Part shown: piece by piece, positions 31,915 through 43,905 of the stretch
How positions within the stretch are numbered: the stretch's first letter is position 1
How the letters are laid out: the number at the start of each line of letters is the position of its first letter
The notes under the pieces: generated by a model
Database searches by the model: none
Told to the model about the DNA's origin: nothing
What the model saw: the letters and a program-made list of their open reading frames with translations, nothing else
Position numbers and translations under genes: made by a program
DNA from: Hymenoscyphus infarciens
Lineage: Eukaryota > Ascomycota > Leotiomycetes > Helotiales > Helotiaceae
NCBI GenBank assembly: GCA_001414345.1
Contig: LLCB01000158.1
Span: forward strand, 1-64,000
Reading direction: 5' to 3'
Length of the DNA stretch: 64,000 bases

Positions 31915-34900
31915 ATGCCGACTCTGGTTGGATTTGGAATTACCCTTAAAGGTATTCTCCGCAGTCCATTCGATATCCTCCTGGTCTGTGGCATCAATTT
32001 GATCGCAAGACTCAAGACCTTTTTGGTAAGCCATTCCAGCAAACGCTCAAGGTTCAAGCTAACGCTCCGCAGTTCCCTGAGTATCCACCCCTTTATAGAA
32101 GTCTTGGTCCCAACGAACTCCGGGTGTTGAGGCTTTTGCCTGCCCTGACCTCGAATCGAGCCGAACCGGTTCGAGTCACGCTTGAACATGTCTCCTTAGA
32201 ATACACTGCCGCGTACAAGAAATGGGACGAACAGGCAGGTCCAAGTTTGCGAATTTGGAAGAGATATCGTGCTTGGGCTAAACACGTTGGGGAGACACGG
32301 ACCAAGGAGAGAGACTGGTTTGACCAGCTGAAGAGATTCGAATGGGGGGACTTCACAGCTTTGTCGTATTGCTGGGGGCCTACTGATCCCAAATGCTATA
32401 TCATCTTGAATGGCCGGCGCTTCCCCGTCACGCGAAACCTCGAAGCGGCTCTACGAGCCACACGGGTGGGATTCGATCCAAGACTTCCTTTATGGGTTGA
32501 TGCATTGTGTATCAATCAAAGTGATCTTGGGGAGCGAGGTGTGCAAGTCCGGCGAATGAGAGAACTCTATGGTGGTGCAGTTTACATTCTTATTCATCTT
32601 GGTCCCGAGTCCAATGAGTTGGGGATGAGAGCCATTAGAAAATTTGCCGACGAGATCAAGAAAGGGTTCAATTGGCGCAAACACTTCTTTCAGATGGCCA
32701 CTAATCTGAAGGAAGGTGAACCAAATGACGAAAGAGACGCTTTTGTTGCGGCATTCAAAATTGTAAGAGGAAACAGGCTTCTTCTGAGAGCACTTTGTTC
32801 CGCGAACACTCGCTACTACTAGGGCAAACATATATATTGTCCTGGAACGTTTAGGAGAAATAGGAATCCGACTTCCTAGTTCTTCTAATCTTCTGGGACC
32901 AGATCTCTAATTGCCCCAAATGCCTTCACACATTATTCGAAATGGCCAGATCTCTTACAAAAACAAGAGTGTTTACTGTTGAAACAACTGCTAATGCTAA
33001 TCTCAGTTCTGTCTTCCCTACTGGTCAAGAATGTGGATTATACAGGAGTTGGCTATGGGGCAAGATCACATTTGTTGCACTGGCACTGGAGATGAATGGG
33101 TATCACTGGCCGACATTCGGCAAGTGTTGAAACTTCTTGTTCTCAACACTGATAGTCTTGGCACTCTTGTTGACGAGGATTTACTAGCAAAACATGTAAG
33201 GGATTTTCAATCCACCACTGGCACTCTTTGGTGGATTGGACGAGTGAGGGAATTGGCGATGCTGCCCCCTGATAGAGAACATTTTACGTACGCAGAACTT
33301 CGGTCACCAATTCTATCTCTCGCCCAATCGGCGAATGCAACAGATCCCCGAGATAAAATGTACGGCTTGTTGGCGCTGTTTCCAAACTCCCTCGCTTCTA
33401 GGATCGACCTAAAGAACAAAAACTACACAATATCGACCTATGATCTCTTCCTCAAAGTTTCGAAAGCGATTATTCAGGTTACAAACGAGCTCGATGTGAT
33501 TTTTGCTCGAAGTTTCCAACAGAGTCAAACATCCGGACTTCGGCTTCCTAGTTGGGTAACAGACTGGACGTTGAAGCCTATTCGAACCACCGGGGCTAGC
33601 AATTCAACCGAATGGTACTTTGGTGTCGAAGAAGGCTACGAAACAGTCGAAGAGCCCAACAAGATGATTCGAGAGTGGAACGACAGGATTAGTACTTTTC
33701 GGTCTGATGGGGGAAGAAACCCCAATGTTAGGTTTCTTGGCGAGGACAAGTTTCTTTCCTGTGAGGGTTTCTGCATAGGCCAGGTTGATGGCATGGCTGT
33801 AGAGCCACCATGGGCCACCAAAATGTCTTCAAAGCCAGAACAATTTATACAGCCCACGAGCCTCCAGACACCATATTCGAGTACTTCAGAAGCCACAAAC
33901 GCCATATTACGTACCTTCGGCCTTGACCCTTCTGGTGACGAAACGGAGGGCTCGGTTTTATTCGAGTGGGTTTCCTCTACCTATTTCCTTGCCAGCCTCC
34001 TAGTAGACTGTAAAAGCGTCAGCAAATAGGTACCTCATTCGTTGTTGTGACCTTATAGTACAAACTAAAGTATCAACCTAGAGAATCTTGAACAATTGAA
34101 GTCATTGTCTGAAAAGATCTAGGTCGATATTGTTCTTGTTCTATAATTTTAGAACGATTTCTCTGAAAAGTCAGGACAACGAGTGGGCAGGCGGTACGAG
34201 CCTAGGACCTGCAGTATTTACTGCCACTTTTATTGTCTATCACGAGCCTGTTTCCTCCTCACTCATACTTATGTAATTGGCAATACTGACTCGTAGATCG
34301 GCCGCAGTGTTCCCTGGTTTGGCGCTGAAGCAGATTCTGATGCGAATGGCGAATATGGCTCCTTCAACATGAGCTCGGAGACTAGTAAATACTGGGATCT
34401 GTTGAGGGAGAAGGGCTGGGACCCAGGAGAATTCATTGGTAGCTTTTTCTCTTTTGAGGCCGCTCGCCGCAGCCTAGGCATGACATTTATTGTAAATGGT
34501 CGACCACTGAAGGACTATTTTCCAAAGGAAGTTCCACGATGCCCTGAAAAGACTGATTTTAATATTTTCCGCACAGTTGTAGCAGTAAGCAATGTTTTCC
34601 TCTCAATCTACTAATTGCTCTTGAGGTCTGCTATTGATATTCTATCTTCATTCCCTTCAGGTTGTTTCCTATCCATCTCAAGATTTCCCAAGCAAAAAAC
34701 TGACGCTCGGTTCTTCTAGAATCTTGTAGGTCGCCGATTAATTACAACAAAAACTGGCCACGTCGGTATGGCACCTGCTACTATTGAGCTCACAGATGAA
34801 ATTTACATCATCGTGGGATGTAGTATGCCTGTGGTTCTACGACCTGTTGGAAAACTCTACGAAGTCGTGGGCGAATGCTATGTGGATGGATTCATGAAGG

Positions 34901-34962
34901 GCGAAGCAATGGAGTCACTCGATGCTGGTAAATATCAACTTGAGAGAATAACATTATGCTAA
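31915..34962 (+). CDS. HET (heterokaryon incompatibility) domain protein
   Basis: HET proteins trigger cell death when unlike strains fuse (family knowledge). Modelled with five exons, 31915-32025, 32073-32762, 33007-34002, 34297-34584, 34720-34962, all introns in phase 0, giving 775 aa. HET motifs: ALSYCWG (about 133-139) and LWVDALCINQ (about 177-186) followed by ERGVQVRRMRELY; then YWSRMWIIQELAMG opens exon 3, and DPRDKMYGLLALFP, typical of the family, follows. The C-terminal exons read VPWFGAEAD and IELTDEIYIIVGC, the usual HET-protein tail. Introns 2 (244 bp) and 3 (294 bp) are unusually long; intron 3 contains a hairpin repeat, and the donor of intron 3 (GTAGAC at 34003) is weak. The exon 2-3 join rests on phase and on family reading. 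Could be a slightly damaged gene; splicing needs RNA evidence. Confidence 0.75.
34071..34129. repeat. Dispersed hairpin repeat, copy 2 (in HET intron)
   Basis: Arms TATCAACCTAGA (34071-34082) and TCTAGGTCGATA (34118-34129) pair with one mismatch. Arms and loop words (ATCTTGAACAATTGAAGTCATTGTCTGAA) resemble copy 1 at 27995-28052 over about 55 bases. It sits inside modelled intron 3 of the HET gene and probably accounts for that intron's length. Confidence 0.7.
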
Positions 34963-35125
34963 AGCTAGGATATTATATACATAATTTTCCATTTCCTAAC
35001 TCCCAACTCCGTTTATACAGTTCCGTCATTTCTCATCCAGTGATAGTTGTATCGGTTTCCAAACTCCTGAAGTCAAAAATATATGCCAATTCATCCCCAA
35101 AAACTTTGCTTCGTCCAGACTCTCC

Positions 35126-35656
35126 TCATAGCAAACAACAACACTTGCTTCCCCTGCACTTCTCCCTACCCCAAAACCAAACCCTCCCCACCTTCCCCCG
35201 TCTCTCCATCTCCTTCTTCATCCACGCCTCCCTCTTTTTCACATCCTCCTCCTCTCCCGCCTCTCGCTGTCTCGCATCCTCATCCTGCTTCTTCTTCCTC
35301 ATCATGAATTCCCTCAAATCGTCCCTCAATCTTTGGTGCCTATCCTCAGCACTTTCTTTCCGCTCCCAACCCGATGAATACTCACGAATTGCATGCTCCC
35401 TGCACCATAGTGCGAGTTGTGGTTGGTGATGTCGGAGAGCTGCGTAATTTGGGTATGGGGAAAGTGCTGTTGGGGGCAAGGAGGCGCGGTAGAATGTGAA
35501 TGCGGCTTCGTCTTCGAGCTTTTTTGAGCGCGCCGAGATGCGGTATGCTGCGATGGTGGGAATTTTCATGGTTTTGGCTGCGGCTTTTAATTGGGGAATT
35601 GAGTCGCTTGTGATGTTGCGAGTGAGGCGTCTGGGGGGTAAAGGTATGGATGTCAT
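35126..35656 (-). CDS. Small coiled-coil protein ending in a CaaL box
   Basis: Intronless 176-aa frame, not recognised. Residues 1-30 are basic; 30-115 form a helical region with Arg/Lys/Glu-rich segments; 115-160 are a highly charged coiled coil. The C-terminus reads REKCRGSKCCCLL: the last four residues CCLL fit a CaaX box with Leu as final residue, which in known proteins directs geranylgeranylation, and the cysteines before it could be palmitoylated. The basic and cysteine context suggests a peripheral membrane protein (inference). ATG at 35656 is in a reasonable context. A 530-bp frame in a pyrimidine-rich region could arise by chance, so coding status needs testing. Confidence 0.55.
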   Translation of the reverse strand: MTSIPLPPRRLTRNITSDSIPQLKAAAKTMKIPTIAAYRISARSKKLEDEAAFTFYRASLPPTALSPYPNYAALRHHQPQLALWCREHAIREYSSGWERKESAEDRHQRLRDDLREFMMRKKKQDEDARQREAGEEEDVKKREAWMKKEMERRGKVGRVWFWGREKCRGSKCCCLL

Positions 35657-37443
35657 GGCTGTTGAGAGTTTGTTTGGTTTGTTTTCCGAGATGTGGTTAG
35701 ATCTCTTTGTAGTCGGAAAGTTGTGGTTTCTTTGTTGTGTTGTGTGGTCTTGGGTATCGCTTGGTGAGATTGGTGGGATTGGGATGAAACTGGGAGGGAT
35801 CGGAGGTGGTATTTGTCTTGGTACTTGGAGCAGGACCTCCTCTCAAACAAAAGTCTGGCCCTCCAGCTAAGAAGCAAAACCTGGAATTCTACCGGAAGGG
35901 CTGGAAAGTTGGTTTGTTGAACTAATTACCATGTGTCCGGATGCACTAAGGGAAACTAAGAGGGTACTGCCGTGGGTTAAACTGGGGATAGAAGAGGGGT
36001 GGTTCAGCTGGTATTGAGTACCGAGAGCTATGGTGCGGTTTTGCGGGTAGCTCGGAGCTCAGCTGGGGTTGGATCTCGATTTCTTTTTGAAATTCAAATT
36101 CTTTTTGTTAGAAAGCTACAGCAAAAAAAGGCATCTTTTTATTTTCTAGTTCGGTTGGTACAAGACTTTAAAATGAGCGTGTTAACTCCTTACAACTCGT
36201 CTGATAGAACCGAAGAAAGTCAAGTGAAAACATTCGAAGAAGAAACACTGAAAGGTTATGGCCATTTGACTAATCATGTCTTTGACTCACCCATGATGGT
36301 CTCTTAGTTAAGCAAAACTACAAACTTCGTGTATCCATGCTCCTGTATGTGAAATAAGAAGATTTGGGTCAACGTTTGCGAAAAAGGTGTGATATCTCAA
36401 AAATAGGATAACCTTTGATGGCATCGAGATGCTATCGAAGCTAGTTTAATGGTACTCATTTTACTCATTAGCGTTGTACTTCGCCGACCAGTTGAGTAAG
36501 GAATCTACAACGACAAGCGAGAAGTCAGCTCCGCCTAAGCTTTTAACTATTGCAGATCTTTTGTTCGAGTCCCGCAGAAATCCCAGGTCTACTTCCCACA
36601 GTGACCTTAAGCGAGCTCAAATCTGCGTTTTGGAGTATCACATGTAGAGAATTTCAACAAATGGGTGGGGTGCCTCCGCAATTCAGACGGCCATTACCCA
36701 TCTCTGCGTCGAGTATCCACACGCACGCCTCGTATGAGGAAGAATCTAGATCTCTTCCCAATCATTTAGAAGAACGTTTATCTGCTCGTATAGCTAACCG
36801 CATGCCAAAATTATCAGATTGGACGTTATTTAAGCGTGCCTGTCTACCTCAACAGAGTCCAGACCAGTCTCTAACACAAACGTGGAGGACTCATATGAAC
36901 TTGACGAACCCAGACTGGCGCATGAGTACACCCAGGGCAGGTTGGTGCTATCAACAAGGGGCTGCTTCTCTATTTCTTGGGAAGCGATGAGCGGATGATG
37001 CTTTCTATGGTATGGAAAATAATGTGGCTGATGGAAGTATCTCTAGGAAACAATTCGAGGAACTAGTTCCATTATTGTTTAGCTGACATGTAAGAACTTC
37101 CACACTAACACACCAACCTTAAACCATCTTCCTAGAAACCATCTTCCTAGATAGCTTCCCTCTCAAACACCCTATTTCGAAAGCAGTGTAAGATACACGG
37201 TGGGTGTAGTCTTATGGCCACCTTTCTCCCTTCAAATACAACAAAAGCATTTTTCTGTACCAGGTGTCATCTTCGGGGCCGCTGGCCTCAGAGATCTGAG
37301 AGCAAGGGAGACTGGAAATATGAGAATTAAGGAGAGGGGTAGTTAATTATTGTGCTGTGTTTTATGTCGATAAGAACTTTGGGAGATGTCGCGTTTGCAG
37401 AAATTCAAGTTTATGTCATGGTTATGCGCTTTTTGGTTATTAT
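35657..37443. other. Gene-poor region
   Basis: Contains a 146-codon plus-strand frame (36550-36990) that lacks an ATG start and resembles nothing I know, and smaller frames. A sequence at 36550-36580 resembles a tRNA B box (TTCGAGTCCC) but has no matching acceptor stem. No gene was called. Confidence 0.45.
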
Positions 37444-38004
37444 ATGCAATTGGAATGCTCGGAGGTAGATAATGAGAGGTGGCTCTCAGGCTGGTTCGTT
37501 GCCAGAGATAAATGGATCATGTCGCCGGAAACAGTGAAACTTCTTCTAGAAAGTGGTTCAACCCCAAACGACGTTGTGAAAGAGTTGCCAGGAAAATTTC
37601 AAGGCAGTACAATATCAGATTTGACACTACATAGGCTGTATAGACAAATTGGAACTATCCACCTCCAGCAGCCAGAAGTGTTGCACTCATGGGCACTCGT
37701 CATCAAATTATTCTTGGAACATAATGCAGACCTTGGGAAGCTACGCAGACTTGGCGAAAGATCCCAAAGACTGGGTGAAGATTACACTGGCGCTCTGGTC
37801 ATTGACGCGGTATTCAAGTATGCGGCACCTGTTGAAGCAGCAATTCTAGATCCAGTGACAGAAGGACGAACTTGGGAACGTTCTTGTATGACCCCAAACA
37901 AAGAGTGGAAAGCGACAGCCAAGATCCCAGAAAAAGAGCGAAGACTTGGGCAAACAGGTAATACGCTCGAAATTCGGAGATGGTGGAGGACAGCCGACTC
38001 GTGA
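37444..38004 (+). pseudogene. Ankyrin-like gene fragment
   Basis: 187-codon frame from an ATG at 37444. ETVKLLLESGSTPND and ALVIKLFLEHNADLG have the helix pattern L/I-L-L-E-x-G/N-A-D of ankyrin repeats, spaced about 70 residues apart. There is no upstream domain in frame and no other complete repeat, so this is probably the surviving part of a larger, decayed ankyrin protein. A small real gene is possible. Confidence 0.45.
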
Positions 38005-38490
38005 ATGTTAAAATGACACCACACATCATTCCCTCTCGGAATCAGGAGAGTGGTCCGGGGGAGTAATCATCAAAAATTGCTTGTCTTCTGAAATAGAGTA
38101 ATAAGCAGATAGCACACGGAAGAAGCTCCAGGTCCATGAAGATATAGGGAGATGAAGCCATCAGCAGAGACCTTCTAACCTTCCAAAACACAAAACAAAA
38201 CTTCAATGGGGGCCCACTTGGGCGTACGTAAATCTACAACTAAATCATATGTGCAACTATTAGAGTCGTGAAATATTTCTTTATTTCTTGGCTCAGGTCA
38301 CATTGATCTCACAATCATCACCAATTGCCTCAAATCTAGGTTCATGTTCAATATCGTCATTCTCGATGTCTTGCTTTATGCATTTTTGCTGTTGACCGGC
38401 TCATTGAAGAGCAAAGGCTAATAAACAACCCTTATGCACGCAAACCCAATTGATTTCGCCCCAAACCCAACGTGAAATATCCCCAAACGC
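38005..38490. other. Intergenic 3' flank of eL20
   Basis: Between the ankyrin-like fragment and the stop codon of the ribosomal protein gene. No gene was recognised; the eL20 3' UTR lies here. Confidence 0.5.
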
Positions 38491-39541
38491 TCAGTAAAAG
38501 GTTGATGGTCGCTTTCCGACGAAGATCTTGGTGCCGGCAGCCTTGGAAACGCGGTGAGGAAGAGGGAATTTGAGGTTCTTGGTAAGGAGTTGCTTGATGT
38601 ATGGGCGCTTGACGTCTTCTGTCTTCTCGAGTTCGACGACCTTGAGGATCTGTTTTTTATCATGTTAGTGCCTACATGCCTTGTTGAGTCTGGATATCGA
38701 TAAAACATACGTGAACGGAACGGAAACGAGATCGATGTCTGGCTGCCATATCTTGGTAGAGAGCCTCAACTGCATCGGTTCTTGACATCTCACGGTACTC
38801 CTTGTACATGTTGTGGGTACCTGAGCGAGAATCGTATCGGATCCAGATACCAAAGTTCTTGACCTTCAATGGGCGCTTCTCGTGGATCTAGAAATGTGCC
38901 ATTAGCACTTTGCGACCGCGAGAGATATTAGATCACCCACCACGTTCAAGCTGACAATCTCTCCGTTTGCCTTCTTGACCTTTCTCAACTTCATCAAAAA
39001 GTACCAGAAACGAGACTTTGCAACCACGGTGTTTGGCGCAAAGATTCTCATGCGGTACAGCTTAGGCGCTGGGTTTGCATCTGTTGGCAGATGGCGGCCA
39101 ATGACCTGGTATTCTGTGAGACGACCTGTTGATGTGTTAGTCTTCATCCTTCAATTCGCCTGTATCCCGGTATCTAGTGTCGTTCGTAGGCATCGTTCGT
39201 CCATAATCGTCGGTCGGCTTCGGGGTGCAGTCGTGGTCGTTGTGCCAATTCACTGGCCTTCGAGTCGCGAATCCCACCTCGAAGCTCCAGATTGACGAAA
39301 GCTCATGATAATTATGGTGGGGTCCTGTCGAACTTGCAGTATTTCCCCCTCGTTCAATCGTAGGTCGTCAAATAAGATAGTTCTTCTTCTATCCAACTTC
39401 GTGGGCCCCTTCGCATCGAATCCTTCTCCTCCGCGGCTCCCATTGTCCTTCGTGGTCGCTGTCGTAATTTTTTTCGAGTCGAGATTTGACGGTGCAATCC
39501 TGGATCCTGGAGAGAGAAAAAGAAATCTATAGCTTACCCAT
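38491..39541 (-). CDS. rpl20: 60S ribosomal protein eL20 (L18a)
   Basis: Structural protein of the large cytosolic ribosomal subunit. Four exons: 39538-39541, 38941-39125, 38711-38887 and 38491-38649, giving 174 aa, the size of yeast Rpl20. The first coding exon is only ATG plus one G, followed by a 412-bp intron; the protein then reads [75 protein letters not shown] and ends GKRPSTFY. A long first intron right after the start is usual for ribosomal protein genes in these fungi. Starts 503 bp from the divergent CSN12 gene. Near-certain. Confidence 0.97.
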
Positions 39542-40044
39542 CTTCTGGGCATTAGCAGATGGACGATGCGTTCACCATGGGATGCAAACTTACTGTGAAT
39601 ATGTGGCCGTTGTCGGTGTCGTATGTTGTCGCGATTCAACAATTTCTCGGACAGGTTTTCGAGATTTGGGGTAGGGCATGAAAATTGTCTGCCCTGTGCT
39701 CGCTTATTGAGTCGCGCTTACCACATAAGGGTTAGCGCCTGAATGATGGCGGAGCCGCAAGCTCCCTGCGGGTTAAGTAAACATCACCCCTCCAAGTCGG
39801 GAGAATCTTGATCGAGTTGATCGGTTCTCGTATCTCAATTAATCGCGATTAGTCTGGTTTGATTCAACTTTCGTCTATTTAAGATCGCGTACTTTGATTC
39901 ACTTGGGGGATGCTACACGTACATCTTCGTCGTTTGACCCCCTCCTACCTCAGGACGAGAGTCGGGCTTCAAAAGTCGCGGGAGTCTTTTGCATCAACAC
40001 TATCTGATTTACGTTTCATGAGAAAAAGAACAGGATAATTCATC
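39542..40044. promoter_or_regulatory. Shared divergent promoter, eL20 / CSN12
   Basis: 503 bp between opposite starts. A TAAGGGTTAGCG box at 39726-39737, resembling telobox-like elements found before ribosomal protein genes, and a CT-rich tract are seen. Direct evidence is limited to position and motif. Confidence 0.5.
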
Positions 40045-42006
40045 ATGGATCCCGTATTTCAATGTTTTCAACGAGGTTATGGAAATGGCGATGGTTACGC
40101 TCTCTCCGATACCCTCTCACCCATTCCTCCCGACTCACAACCAGATAGACTCTCCAACTTTTTTCGAAGCACCAACTTTGCGAATGTAAAGAGAGATTTC
40201 AAGCAAGGATTGTTGCGCAACTCAGAAGTTGGCATGACAGAAGAAGAATACAATGGTTGGGTTGAAGTTTATGTTGCCTACTGGAAAGCTGTTGGAGAGC
40301 TTTTAGCAGCCGATGCAGCCCCAAAGTCTAACTCAAAGGTGATGATATTTTCCTTTTCAAACTCCCTTTAAATCATATCCAGGTCTCCCGAACGTTACTC
40401 TCCGAGCAAGCTGTTGATTTGAGGTCTTCCGTCACGTGTCCAACCCGATCAGCTCATCTCGTCCTTGAAAGAAATCAATTTCCACTATTGCCATTACAAC
40501 TCTTAAGTGCGCTCGGCTAACAATATTGCAGCCAGCCTGGACGAGAACTTATGATGCTTGGAAGGAGTTGACATCAGTACTACACCGCGGTTACAGCAAC
40601 CATGGCTTCCCCTCATGGACACTACCTTGTCTCTATGTTGCAGGCAAGTTTCTACGAATATTTGCAATCAAGGCAGACCAGGCTACATCAACAACTACGA
40701 GCGCGGTAACAAGTTTCGGTGATGATCTGAATCCAGACTCCGAAAAGAATGAGAAACTCGAAGACGCGGCGAGACAACTCAACCGAATCTTCAATCTCTG
40801 CCTGAGTGATAGGTTAGTTTTCGTAATGGCAAACCTCCTTGTTTTTCACTTACTAACCTTCTTTCAGAGAACCAAATCTTGCCCTTTCAAGGAAGTGGGG
40901 TATCTACTATACCACAAACCTATTACTGAAGACGTACTTCAAGCTAAATCAGATTGGCCTATCAAAGAATATCCTCAATGCCATTCGAGCTTACAAGGGT
41001 GATATGCCACTTCTTGATAAGTTTCCAGCCAGTCAGCAAGTGACCTACAAATATTACATCGGAGTCATTTGCTTTCTGGAGGAGAATTACGTGGAGGTGA
41101 GATTGTTTTGTTCAATGCAATTCTCGATGACCCGTCAAGCTAACCACCTCCTTTAGGCCGAGAACAACCTCACAGAAGCATGGAACAAATGCCATAAAAA
41201 CGCAATACGCAATAAAGAGTACGTACACCTCAGAAATCCAGTCATACATGGCATGTGCTCACACATCATAGACTCATCCTCACATACCTCATCCCGTGCC
41301 ATCTCCTAACCACTCACACACTTCCAACCCTCGCCCTTCTTTCGCCCTACCCACGACTCCAAGATTTATTTCTGCCTCTGTCTCGCTGCATTAAGAAAGG
41401 CGACCTAGCAGGCTTCGATGCCGCTCTCGTAGCCGGAGAAGACGAGTTCGTCAAGCGCCGCATCTACCTAACCTTAGAACGAGGCCGCGACATTGCCTTA
41501 CGCAACCTCCTTCGCAAAGTATTCATCGCAGGAGGATTCGAAGAAGCCAAGGAACCGGGCAAACCACCAGTTCGCAAATCGAGAATACCAGTCGCGGAAT
41601 TTGGTGCTGCGATTAGTATCGGTAGTAAGGAGACGATGGATAATGATGAAGTGGAATGTCTTTTGGCAAACATGGTATACAAGGTACGTCTCTTACAGTT
41701 TTTTTAACCTTGTTATTTCTCTTCATCATTTCGGTTACGAGGTGCAGGTTGGATGAGGCTTACAGCTGCCTACCCATCTGCCTTTTTCACAAGGCACTCC
41801 CCCTTTCCTTTCCTTTCCTTTCGCCTCCGCACCTCCCCGCACGGATGATTTCGGGCACCACCACTTCACAATGAGTCAAATCACCCACCAAAAGCACAAG
41901 AAAGCTGACCGATCCCACACAGAACTTAATGAAAGGCTATATAGCCCGGGATCGAGGGATCGTAGTGCTGAGTAAAGGCGGAGCATTTCCCGGCACTGGT
42001 GTTTGA
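40045..42006 (+). CDS. CSN12/Thp1-like PCI-domain protein
   Basis: Homologue of CSN12/PCID2/Thp1, a PCI protein of the COP9-signalosome-associated or TREX-2 mRNA export complexes. Six exons, 40045-40338, 40532-40812, 40868-41096, 41157-41218, 41272-41683, 41923-42006, give 453 aa. Key matches: [79 protein letters not shown], and the PCI winged helix with [18 protein letters not shown] near the C-terminus. All junction phases agree. Introns range from 53 to 239 bp. Full length for the family. Confidence 0.92.
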
Positions 42007-43905
42007 CGAACGGGTCGAGTTGGCCGGTCAACGGACGAATGATATAAGAGGACTGATGTCGCAAAAACCAATATTATCGGTAACGCATTGGGAAGGGATG
42101 ATGGTGTGTTTTGTGTTCGAGAAGGTCCCGAGAAAGATGGGCGGTGCTGCCGTTTTCATGTGTGGTTGAGACATCTTGGGAAGATACAGTGATTGACTCA
42201 TACACTGGCTGGCTTTTTGGGGGGGGGATACTAAATAAATTGTTCTCCAACAATAGCAATATTTACAGAGTCACCAACTCTGTGAGCAAATAAAGTCCAC
42301 GTCTAAATAATCAGTCACCATCTCTCACCTCGCCCATCTCCAAATTCACAAGTTTTCATATCCCAAATCTTACCTTCACAACTCCTATCCTTGCTAAACC
42401 AAACAGAGTAACACATCTCACTAGGTAGCACACCATCACGCCAACGAAGACCAACGAAGACCAACACTTAAAGCAGCACCCCCAACCCCTTACATCGGCC
42501 CTCCACCCCCTAAAGTTCAAACGGCCCAAAAACTCAGTCCCTCGTTCAGCTCTCGAATCAGCCCCTCCAATTCGTCAATGGCAACTTCACATCCCCTTCC
42601 CCGCTTGAGCTTCCTCGGATCCAAGGTTTAGAGGTGACTCACTCTTCCCTGGCTGAACGTGCTGGGCGTGCTGAAAATGCTGAACGTGCTGAACGTGCCG
42701 AGTGTGGTGGGTATGGTGCTCAGCCAATAAGTAGTGATCAGGGAGGGAGGTAAGGATGCACCTTCGGGCGTGGGGTTGCAGGTTGAGAAGAGGATCGGGA
42801 GGGGGGGGAAGTATTGCTCTTTTGGGGTTAGGTCTTTTCGTGTTGGGTTTGACGAGGAGGGGGTCAGTTAGGGTTAGGGTGTTTGGGGGAGTGATGGTTT
42901 GTGAAGGGGGAGATCGTCACTATTAAGTTTTGTGATGTCTGAGAGCTTGAATGGTCTTGTAATTCTTCCTGTGAGGTAACATTCCGTGAAGGAGACTTTT
43001 GAATGTGAACTTCGATTTCTCCATGTTTTCACTTTCTCATTTTCCGTAGACTCGGAAATTGGAAATCGCACGATGTTTTCTCACCCAAAATTCACAAAAC
43101 GCGTTCTCAAAATCCGTTCGCTTAAAATTTGAGAAGTCAATTTTTTTTCTCTCTCTATTTCTTTGTTTCTTTATTTCTCCTATCCATTCTCTGCCTAGCT
43201 TAAGCTGGCAATTTGGTCTGGCCATGCCATCTCCTTTGTAAAACACTGCCCACGAAGATAAAACCTCACCCGCGGTTCGCTCACTAATTCCAATTCCCGA
43301 AGTTGAAAAGTCCCGATGAGAAAGAAAGGGACAAGAACATAAAAACTCCCTTCCCCGTTAACATTCTATGGATTCCCACCCACCGCCGTGTATGAAAATA
43401 CAAACTATACATATCAAGATACCAACTATAACCTGTCATCAATCTGACCAAACAAACTCTCTTGAAATACTTTTTCATCCTACACAATCTTCTTTTTTCC
43501 AATATTGATACCCATATTTCATCTCAACTATCTCACGACAGGAGGCAATTATATTCCAGAACCTCTTTCTCTCTCTTGCTCTTCGTGGAAAATGCAACAT
43601 GACCAAAACGCAAACGACCGCCAAAGCAGAACAAGCAATCTCAGAGATATTTTCTCTCAGCCGTAAAGAAGAAAGGTGAAAAATAATAGACAGGTAAAAG
43701 GTCATGCGTAAGAAGAGTAGTGATACAGCCCAAGTTCTTTCCTTGAAACCCAAACGCCGATGTGGTATCAAATAGCAACGCGAGGTAAAGAAAAGCGGAA
43801 GGAAAATATCGTGACATGAAAGGAGGAAGGTGAAGATATTATGTTGGTGAGTTGGTGAGAAGAGGGGGTATTGACGACGTTGGGTCGTTGAAAGCACTCG
43901 TGTTG
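42007..43905. other. Intergenic, no gene recognised
   Basis: 1.9 kb between the convergent CSN12 and BTB genes. It holds low-complexity tracts: a G8 run at 42221-42228, imperfect GCTGAACGT repeats at 42652-42700 and pyrimidine-rich runs. A 150-codon minus-strand frame (43475-43927) overlaps the BTB 3' end and reads like 3' UTR, not protein. Confidence 0.5.

Noticed and set aside
36480..36600. Possible tRNA (TTCGAGTCCC B-box-like word)
   Set aside because: No matching acceptor stem, D-stem or T-stem pairing could be drawn.
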